A stretch of 64,000 bases of DNA from Megaustenia siamemsis (Eukaryota; Mollusca; Gastropoda; Stylommatophora; Ariophantidae). Both the position numbers and the translations under genes were made by a program. The stretch spans positions 42,092,130 to 42,156,129 of the forward strand of contig JAVIAB010000139.1 in NCBI GenBank assembly GCA_032433765.1, in the 5' to 3' direction. Under the pieces are notes generated by a model. It ran no database searches. It was not told the origin of the DNA and saw nothing but the letters and a program-made list of their open reading frames with translations. Shown piece by piece: positions 56,789 through 64,000 of the stretch (the stretch's first letter is position 1; each line of letters opens with the position of its first letter).

Positions 56789-58708
56789 GTTGTACCAGTT
56801 GTACACTTGTCTTACGGAATTTATACTCATCTTCGCTGTATTTATTTGCAAAAATTGTGTATATTCTGTTGATGTCATTATTTTTATATGTAGAATATGC
56901 CTTTCATAGTTTAATCACACTGTGTTGACAATAACTTGCAATTTATTCCATAAAAATTCGTCGTACTTTAGGAGATTTGGTCTTATTATTTAGTTATCGA
57001 AATTAGGTTATGAAAGTGACATAGTGTCAACATAAACAGAAAACCATCAGAACGAGTCCACCGTCCAGGCCGTCCTCAAGTATGGTATACTACTGAACTG
57101 TAATGATAACAAATTCCAACTTGAACTGAAGTGACTCGTAAAGGCAATGATTTTAAATGAACTATCAAACTATATATGCAAAATATTTTGTGGTTAATTA
57201 ACCATGTTATAAAGTTAGTGTGTATTACTAGTATTAGTAGTGATTTAGTGTATAAAACTGTTACTGTATACTCTAAACTCTAATAAATGAAATGTCAATG
57301 TTTGTTTGCTTCAAAAGAAAATTATTTCTTCAGGTGGTACTCCTTTAGTTAGGAATCACTGACTTAGACTACTATATTACTATAACTTAACCACCTATTC
57401 ACTGGGCTCTTTCTCTTATTCAATTTAGTTTAAGTTATTTTAAATAATGAGTAAATTTACATTTATTATATTATAATATATTGATGAATAAAGATACAAT
57501 AATTGAATGCATGATCAATATTATAATATAAATGTCTTAAAATAAGTTAAAATAAAACACAGATTTTAATTTAATGATATTTGATTCATCAAAATTAACT
57601 TATCAATTTTTCTCTTGTGCAAGTGAAGTGTTCATCAATCAATTATTTGTGTTATTTAGAAAAATTGTAAATTTGTACTTTGAACTTTGTAGTATTATTA
57701 ATTATTTTTTAAAGAATTTATAAATATAATATATTATATGATATCTGATATGCATTTTAATATTATCTACTTTTTTAAAAATTTACTTACTTTTTGTTTT
57801 TTCAGCTTCCTGAAACTGAAAATCTTTATAAAATCATAAATAAAATGATAATTATTGAAATTGATTAGTATCTGAAGGAAAAAAAATTTAATTAAGCAAG
57901 TAGTTTCTTATGTTTGTAAATAAAATATTATTAAATATATATTGTAATAAAATTTATTGCATGGTTATTCATTAATAATGGTGTTCAACACTAACAGTTC
58001 TTTAAGTTCTATCAGCTACTGAGACTATTTAATTAAAAGGCTGTATTTAATTTTATTAAAAATCAGTGGTCTGGCCATTCATAAATTAAGTAAAGACTTT
58101 ACTAAAGTATATGCTCTTACAGTTACAGAGTTTTGTTAACTTGATCATCATGTTTGTTGTTTTAATATAATATTACTACCCAGCTTTATTCATTTTATTG
58201 TTTTCTTAAATTAAAGTTTATCAAGTCAAATTGATATTTTATAGAGTAAGAGTTTAGGCTGTTTGAACATCTACCTTTTTTTTTAAAAAATCTTAGTCAG
58301 TATGAGTAATTAATATTGACTTATTGTATTGTTTGCTCTTAATGTTTGGATGAAGCTTGTTTTCAAAGCCAGCAGGCAACAGTAATTTCTTTTCTTTGTT
58401 TTTAACATTTCTGGACACCTCTAAACTAAGCAGAAAATAAAATTGTGCACACTTTCTTGGCACAAATAAATAGCAGACACAATTCTACTCAAGATTTGTA
58501 ATCAATGAATTTATTTATAAATCCATGTCATTAAGTGAAAATAAAATAAAGAATTGTAACGATTCAGATAGTCAATATTAGTCTCTCATATTTTTTTTAA
58601 TGGATCTGTCACAATGTCTGAATTTTTCTCTTGCATAAGTTCATCATATTCTTTGTGTAATGATGTTGTGTATTTTAAAATAAAAATATATAAATATCTT
58701 CCACTCAG
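56789..58708 (+). other. MIER intron 1, nothing recognised
   Basis: Very AT-rich, free of the recent TE insertions seen elsewhere. No further exon found. Confidence 0.5.
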
Positions 58709-58736
58709 GTTGCCCAGTCTGATACCAGCAGTCCAG
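58709..58736 (+). CDS. MIER1: MIER exon 2
   Basis: 28-nt exon, acceptor cttccactcag|GTT and strong donor GTCCAG|gtgagt. It encodes VAQSDTSSP; exit phase 1, fitting exon 3. Confidence 0.78.
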
Positions 58737-59274
58737 GTGAGTTTAATGTACACCCATCTCATTTTTAATTTGATAACTAGTTAGTTAATGAATTATATTT
58801 TAACGCTGTTGTTGAGATTGTTATGAAAATGGAGAATACAATACAGTGTATATCCCATCAGTTTTTTTTATTATAGTGTCAAAATTTTCTTATAGTAACC
58901 TAGTTACATGGTTTGAACTCTACTCATATTTCCATTTCCAACACATTTAAGATAATGAATAATATAATATTTCACACCTGCTTGCTGTTAAATGGGTTAC
59001 ATATGTATAGATGTGTACTTACCTATTAATAAATTACTTAAATAACCCATTTTGAATATTACATTTAATGATCATTTATTATTACTTTATTTGAGAGCTT
59101 AATTTTTACTATTAATTTTTATCATGATTATGCTTGTAATAATTCATCAAATATAGTTGTGTTGCTAATTTCTGTAATATTTAAGTACATTTTTATAATA
59201 TAATTAGTTTGTTTCTGTTTACTGTGCTTAAGGTGGTTATTTCATGAACAATTTTGTGTTGCTGCTTTATTTAG

Positions 59275-59405
59275 ACACAGATAAAGATTTTGACCCATCA
59301 GCTGATATGATGGTCCATGATTATGATGATGAGAGAACACTTGATGAGGAAGAGGCAATGACAAGTGGAGAGAGTTGTACAGGAGAATTAGATGACCTCC
59401 ATAAG
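59275..59405 (+). CDS. MIER1: MIER exon 3
   Basis: 131-nt exon, acceptor tttatttag|AC and donor CATAAG|gtacat. It encodes the signature [20 protein letters not shown] and an acidic continuation, the diagnostic N-terminal block of MIER1/2/3. Exit phase 0. A second possible donor 9 nt downstream (AAG|gttgta) is also in frame. Confidence 0.93.
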
Positions 59406-59523
59406 GTACATAAGGTTGTATCACATATATATATTTTTGTATTCATACATTAGTTTTCTAATGAAAGCTTTGTCACTATTGAAAATTATTGTCGTTTATT
59501 TTATCTTTATTAATTCTTAAATT

Positions 59524-59907
59524 GTTGTTGTGATTCATGATTGTACAAAGAAATTACGCCGGTGGTTTTCTGTTGCCTTCCGTCGGTTTGTTTACAGTTG
59601 GCTCCGCTAGCCTTTGACTAAAAAGTCTCACCCACAAGGCAGTGGGGTTTTACTTCGGGGTACCCTCCCTTAGCCTTTTACTGGCATTACTGGACATGTA
59701 ATGAGAAGACAACAACGAATATATTGTAACAACTGGAAAAATTGAGGGACAAAGAGATAGAGGGAAGCAAACAGAAAAAATAACAGACAGCTTAAGAGAA
59801 TGGCTTGGCAGAAGGTCAACAAGAGAAATGATAAATAGCTGCCAAGATCGAAAGTTGTGGAGAGAGATTATCACCTACGCCAGTAGGCCCAGTACTTGAT
59901 GATGATG
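59524..59907 (+). mobile_element. LINE-F insertion with inverted 5' segment
   Basis: 59524-59685 is the LINE-F 5' end (5' UTR and first codons) in reverse orientation (gattcatgattgtacaaaga, ccttccgtcggtttgtttac). 59690-59907 is the LINE-F 3' end in plus orientation with its gatgatgat tail. A perfect 12-bp TSD, aattcttaaatt, encloses both (59512-59523 and 59908-59919), so it is one insertion. Confidence 0.9.
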
Positions 59908-59959
59908 AATTCTTAAATTAGTCATTTTTTATAAGGAAAAATAGAAGAAAAAAAAAACA

Positions 59960-60060
59960 AAAAATGGTATGTTAGAAGCTTTACGTGATTAGTAGACGAC
60001 ACAGATTCGAACGACGTTTCGGCTCAATAGGCCTTCAGCAGGAACAAACAAACAACATAC
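59960..60060 (-). repeat. Penelope-like / hammerhead-like motif
   Basis: Minus strand has CTGCTGA (60041-60035), a short GGC/GCC hairpin and GAAAC (60020-60016) followed by gtcg. This layout resembles the hammerhead cores carried by Penelope-like elements, with one core mismatch. Weak evidence. Confidence 0.35.
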
Positions 60061-60195
60061 ACACACAGATATGTGAATAAATAAAACTAATCCTACATAG
60101 CTAACTAGTAAAGAAACATCAAAAACAAAATAATCATTTTTTATAATCTGCATGCTCTCATCCATAAATTAATACCTGCAATATTTTTATTTCAG

Positions 60196-60448
60196 GAAAG
60201 TGAAATGCCCCTCGAAGATTTGCTGGCACGTTATGCTTTTGGTGCTAGTGCTGTGGAAGACCTAGTAGATAACTCACAGTGCACATCCTCATCTAGCAGT
60301 GATGATGAGGCTGTGGATAAATATAGTGTAGCATCAGACAGAGAAATTGTAACCCAAAACCTTCTTCACAATGTAAGAGCTGAAAGCAGAATCAGTAATG
60401 ATCTTGCACAGAACGTTTCACGCTCTCAAACAGAAAGACTCCTTAGAT
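60196..60448 (+). CDS. MIER1: MIER exon 4
   Basis: 253-nt exon, acceptor tatttcag|GAA and donor TTAGAT|gtaagt. It begins ESEMPLEDLLARYAFG, matching the 'MPI.ELL..YGYG' block of MIER proteins. A Ser/Asp-rich region follows. Exit phase 1. Confidence 0.9.
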
Positions 60449-60509
60449 GTAAGTTTCCATCATAAACCACTTCCTCTATTATGTATTAGAAAAAAAGATT
60501 GAAGTTGTG

Positions 60510-60690
60510 AATTTATGTGTATGTGTGCACTATTTCGGTCAATTTATGTGTATGTGAGCACTATTTCGGTCAATTTATGTGTATGTGTGCACTATTTCGG
60601 TCAATTTATGTGTATGTGTGCACTATTTCGGTCAATTTATGTGTATGTGTGCACTATTTCGGTCAATTTATGTGTATGTGAGCACTATTT
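60510..60690. repeat. 31-bp minisatellite, 6 copies
   Basis: Units at 60510, 60541, 60572, 60603, 60634 and 60665 (last one incomplete) of aatttatgtgtatgtgtgca plus ctatttcggtc. Copies 2 and 6 share a t-to-a change. Located in a MIER intron just after exon 4. Confidence 0.95.
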
Positions 60691-61103
60691 TCATATTTAA
60701 AAACCATTAGTGAGTACATTGAAGAGTAGATAAATAGTGCATATATGACATCCCAAAACTTTGCAAGATGTGCTTTTCTGAAATCCACACGGAAATGGAA
60801 GCAGTGAAATATTAGTAGTGCATGAAAATAAACTTAGAAACTGATACATGATGAGCAAAGAGGTATTGCAGTTGCATGTAAGTTAGTAGTCCATAGTGAA
60901 TATATTATGACAAGATGTGAAATGTTTCAACCTTGCAGTGCTAAGATGGAATGTAAGCAAAGTTTCCGCGTGTTGTTTTATCCACATTGTGCTAAAGCAC
61001 ACTACAATTCACTGCTAAATCATTTGAGAAGGAAGTGATGTTCTAATGCTGATGTCACTTACTGAGAGATAGAATACATTTTTTTAAAATACTATATTTT
61101 CAG

Positions 61104-61183
61104 CCACAGGTCATCCTGAAAGTGATGATTCAGAATCATCATCAGAAGGTGAAAACTATGAACCAATTGAAGAACATAAAAAG
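61104..61183 (+). CDS. MIER1: MIER exon 5
   Basis: 80-nt exon, acceptor tattttcag|CC and donor AAAAAG|gtatga. Acidic: ESDDSESSSEGENYEPIEEH, equivalent to the acidic '-EDEDYIPSEDWKK' stretch before ELM2. Exit phase 0. Confidence 0.88.
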
Positions 61184-61391
61184 GTATGAATCATTTACCT
61201 TTATTTTACAAAAGAAATAAATGTAAATTATTCTTCTTTTTGTATAAATTTTCACAAAAGCATGTGTAAAATGTTATATGTAATAAAAGACATTAAACAT
61301 ATTTTGATTGCATGTCTGTTAACAAGAAAGTTCTGTTGTTATTCATTGGTTTGAAGTTAATGTCACTTACCTTTGTATAATACTGTTCCAG

Positions 61392-61518
61392 ACAATTCAA
61401 GTTGGTTCAGACTTTCAAGCTGTAATTCCAGTTGGCTTGTCTACATATGGAGATGCTCCAGCATATGAGAATGAAGACAGACTTCTGTGGGATCCTTCGA
61501 AAATTAAGGACGAAAATG
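61392..61518 (+). CDS. MIER1: MIER exon 6 (ELM2 start)
   Basis: 127-nt exon, acceptor gttccag|ACA and donor AAATG|gtttgt. It reads TIQVGSDFQAVIPVGLSTYG and then NEDRLLWDPSK, the canonical opening of an ELM2 domain (VG..FQA.IP) and the MIER 'LLWDP' motif. Exit phase 1. Confidence 0.92.
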
Positions 61519-61577
61519 GTTTGTTGTTTTTGTATGTTTGTTTTTTAAATACTCTGTTTAATAAGAAGCATGTTGTA

Positions 61578-61870
61578 ATGTATGTAACAAGACACCCGTC
61601 TCGAGACAGAGAGGTTGTGAGTTCATATCTTGGCTGCACCAGTTGGGATTTTTAAAAATGATTTCTCTCAGCAGTGAGGCCTGGTTTGAAACATCAATTA
61701 CTCATAGATGTAAAGAAATATGGTACCTCTCTAGAAGTCTGAGTTATCTGCCCATGCTGTGAGGGATCCCTGTGCTCACACAGGTTGCCAAGGAAAAATG
61801 GATTAACATGCAAGATTCAGTTCCTAGACTCTAGTGACTTTGCCAGATGTTAAAGCTGACGAACAAAAAA
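61578..61870 (+). mobile_element. SINE S5
   Basis: tRNA-like head with gaggttgtgagttcatatc (B-box arm), then ggctgcaccagttgggattt, tcagcagtgaggcctggttt, tcaattactcatagatgt, ctgtgctcacacaggttgcc, and a tail running into (at)n. Colinear with 41790-42120 in the opposite orientation. Confidence 0.8.
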
Positions 61871-62154
61871 AATATATATATATATCAAACCTTTTTTCAA
61901 AGTAATTAATAAACTCAGAATCAGTCTCCTCTGACTTTAACCAAAGCACCGGCTCTATAAGCTACAGAAGTAACAATAATGGCTTTACAAAAACTGGCCT
62001 ACCACTCCTGATGATAGCACTTGTGCTATAGATACTCTTATAGAGGACTTTTTCTTTTCCAGTGACATTTTATTATTAAGACAGAACCTGAGTATTACTA
62101 TTTTACAGTTACTGACATGTGTAATGCTATTTTGCTCTCAAGTAAGTTCTATTA

Positions 62155-62345
62155 TTTGCCCGTGCGCTGCCAGGGCCCAAACGGGGAGTAAAAAATAGTG
62201 GCGCTGTACCCTACCATGCATGTACATAAGAGGCGACTAAGGAGGGTTGGGCATGGGACTGGCTATCCCGTACTAAAAAAAATAAGCCTAAAAAAACTTC
62301 ACAAACATGACAAGTCCATTAAAAAAAAGAATAAAAGTAAATCCG
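62155..62345 (+). mobile_element. S1-type SINE head, variant
   Basis: Carries the S1 5' block (gccagggcccaaacggggag; agtggcgctgt; ataagaggcgactaaggagg) with a different 3' end. Probably a related subfamily using another tail. Confidence 0.65.
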
Positions 62346-62369
62346 CTATCCAGGAAAGATAAAGGCTCT

Positions 62370-62492
62370 CTGTCTAAGAGATGTAATTCTTGGGGAAGAC
62401 ATTGAACAATCTTAAAAAGAATGACAAAAAAACAGAACGTTTTGGAAAGTGTTTGTTGAAGACCTATGCTCCACAGGGAGCTGAAAGGTAGA
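62370..62492 (+). mobile_element. LINE-C 3'-end fragment
   Basis: Matches the end of the LINE-C copy at 26880-26986: tggggaagacattgaacaat, tggaaagtgtttgttgaaga, cctatgctccacagggagct, then gaaggtagaag. Confidence 0.82.
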
Positions 62493-62642
62493 AGTTGTTT
62501 TATTATTTATAGCCTGTAACTATTATTTCAACATTTATCTTTTACCACTTTATTTTTATTTCTTTATTTATTATTTCAACTCATATCTCAGATAAGTTTT
62601 ATTATTTATAGTTTGTAACTATTATTGTAACATTTTTTTCAG

Positions 62643-62743
62643 CTCTTAATGACTACTTGTGCAATGTACAGCGAGAGGTTGATAGAAAGTTGCATACCGT
62701 CTCTAACATTCCAAGAGGGAAACATATTCGAGATGATGAGCAG
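62643..62743 (+). CDS. MIER1: MIER exon 7 (ELM2 continued)
   Basis: 101-nt exon, acceptor tttttcag|CT and donor GAGCAG|gtacaa. It contains YLCNVQREVDRKL and RGKHIRDDEQ, matching the ELM2 segment preceding the '.DNEQALY.L' helix in vertebrates. Exit phase 0; the next exon is beyond the window. Confidence 0.85.
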
Positions 62744-64000
62744 GTACAACAGAAACGACTTACTAAGTTAAGAGGACTGAAAAGTTATTGAAAGAAAGTT
62801 ATTTTTTGTTAGAAATATCCACAATGAATTGTAATAAGCTGCATTTATTTGTACATTACAAAGAAGTTCAAGATAAGTCTCATTAATATAGACCTTCTGC
62901 CAGATACCTTTTAGCTTTCTTTTGTGTGCAGCATGCAATATTGCAGGTTTGTACATTGAGCACTTGACTTATGCTAGACTTCTTTTGATATAATAGAGTC
63001 AATTGGGAAAATAACAATTCATTCCTCCGCTTTTACAAACTAACCAAACTATTTTAATATGAAGTGTGCAAGTTTAGCTATAAAAATGTTTTATAAGTGG
63101 TATTGATGTTATTTTACAGTGGCTAAATTTTTTAATTGACATTTAAGGGCTCTGTCTGAAAATATTCTATTGAGAAAGTTGTCTCTTGTCTGAGGATAGA
63201 CCTAAAAATACTAAATATATGTATCTTTCTTTTTTTAATAATTTTGTTTTATCTTACTTGTGCCGTGTGAAATCACAGAGAGGAGTGTACTTTTCAGATG
63301 TTCGCTAGTTGTATAGCTTGAGCTGTCAAGTCAATTTTAGCTAATGTCTCACTGATACCATTTATCCATCTCTCTCTCTCTCTCTCTGCGTTTCCCTTTT
63401 TCTCATGTCCAGATTTTTAATATGCTTGAGCAGGAAGTTGGTTAGATTTCATTCAGGTCACGTCAGACTATTTGAATCTCAGTTATGTGTGTTTTCTTTG
63501 TCTTTAGTTAACTGTTTCAAATTATTTGTTCAGGTGCTACTTTTTTCATCAATGACAACAGCTCATTACTGACAAAGAACACTTTTTTTCGTAATCTTTT
63601 AAAAAAAAAGTCCCTCTCATAACCCTTAGTTTCCAGAGAAAATGGTATTAATGCCCTTTGTATTTGAGTATTGTGATCAGCATTATACCAGTATTACCTT
63701 CCTTTACTGATTGCCTGAATCTAGAAGCCACCAGTCAGGATTTAATGTAGCTTCTTGTCCTTGATCAGCCATGTCTTAATTCATTGTCAGCAGGAGGATC
63801 TTATTTCCATTCTCTTATTTATTTTTCAGCTGAGATTTTATTCTTCATGGCCTACCAAAAGTTCAATTAATTACTTCTTTTATTACAAACCTTTCCTTTG
63901 TGTGATTTTTTTTTTTTTTTTAATTATTATTTTAGACTTTAATATTTAAAATTTAAAATGACAGAAGTTAATTATTAATCTGTTAGTTAGTGATTTGTAA
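62744..64000 (+). other. MIER intron 7, no exon seen
   Basis: AT-rich with a (TC)n run near 63370-63388 and T-runs. No continuation of the ELM2 or SANT coding sequence was found. Confidence 0.5.

Larger units (their letters stand above)
56780..62743 (+). other. MIER1: MIER-family gene, 5' part, 7 coding exons
   Basis: Gene-level entry. MIER proteins are nuclear co-repressors: an acidic N-terminus, an ELM2 domain that recruits HDAC1/2, and a SANT domain. Coding exons: 56780-56788, 58709-58736, 59275-59405, 60196-60448, 61104-61183, 61392-61518, 62643-62743, giving exactly 243 codons with all phases consistent. The product has the hallmark [19 protein letters not shown], the MPLEDLLARY block, an acidic run ending NYEPIEEHKK, and the ELM2 start VGSDFQAVIPVG. 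The rest of ELM2 and SANT lie right of the window. Whether it corresponds to MIER1, 2 or 3 cannot be settled here; an invertebrate usually has a single gene, and the DNAI4 neighbour argues for MIER1. Confidence 0.9.

Noticed and set aside
60515..60700. 61-codon ORF with Cys/Tyr-rich periodic protein
   Set aside because: It is only the 31-bp minisatellite read in a lucky frame inside a MIER intron.
1..64000. Bacterial systems, CRISPR arrays, rRNA genes or phage
   Set aside because: No direct-repeat/spacer arrays, operon structure or rRNA sequence; exon-intron genes and LINEs show animal nuclear DNA.

Overview
This is animal nuclear DNA: AT-rich, intron-rich and packed with retrotransposons. 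It holds no bacterial-type operons, rRNA genes or CRISPR arrays. The host is an invertebrate bilaterian. The mix of tRNA-headed SINEs, (GATA)n-tailed RTE-like LINEs and very large introns suggests a lophotrochozoan, and a cephalopod mollusc is my best but unproven guess.

Two host genes can be reconstructed exon by exon; every splice phase agrees. On the minus strand, 13 exons (56332 down to 12762) encode the N-terminal half (450 codons) of the axonemal dynein intermediate chain DNAI4/WDR78. Its WD40 exons must lie left of the window. On the plus strand, 7 exons (56780 to 62743) encode the first 243 codons of a MIER-family (mesoderm induction early response) ELM2/SANT co-repressor, which continues to the right. 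The start codons face away from each other 447 bp apart across a shared promoter region. The human orthologues DNAI4 and MIER1 are also head-to-head neighbours, so this looks like a very old conserved gene pair. The intergenic region has an X-box-like site (RFX ciliary regulation), and a YY1-like motif spans the MIER start codon.

Almost everything else is mobile DNA inside the introns. (1) LINE-A is an RTE-like element (endonuclease plus reverse transcriptase, GATA tail). It has one full-length copy with an intact 980-residue ORF at 30058-33263 and four 5'-truncated copies, each with a target-site duplication (TSD) and nearly identical where they overlap, so it is recently active. (2) SINE S1 ends in the same 3' sequence as LINE-A and is probably mobilised by it. 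(3) LINE-F is a full-length RTE-like element (24907-29395, minus) broken by a LINE-C insertion and by a MITE. (4) A complete mariner-like transposon (47175-48585) has an intact 348-residue transposase and is the evident parent of that MITE. (5) LINE-G and relatives are I/Jockey-type elements with RNase H (1-2000, 13690-18835, 53010-55320); the middle copy is broken by a SINE composite and by LINE-H, which itself carries SINE S1. (6) Other old RTE-like fragments (LINE-B, C, D, H), a decayed second mariner, several tRNA-derived SINEs, two minisatellites and one long inverted repeat are also present.

Region by region: 1-12.7 kb is DNAI4 intron with LINE-G, LINE-A and LINE-B pieces; 12.8-19.2 kb has two exons and the nested LINE-G/LINE-H stack; 19-33.5 kb is intron with SINEs, LINE-F and the complete LINE-A; 33.5-56.3 kb has ten DNAI4 exons among TE insertions; 56.3-56.8 kb is the divergent promoter; 56.8-64 kb is the MIER gene. 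All names and functions come from reading the translations by eye; no database search was possible.
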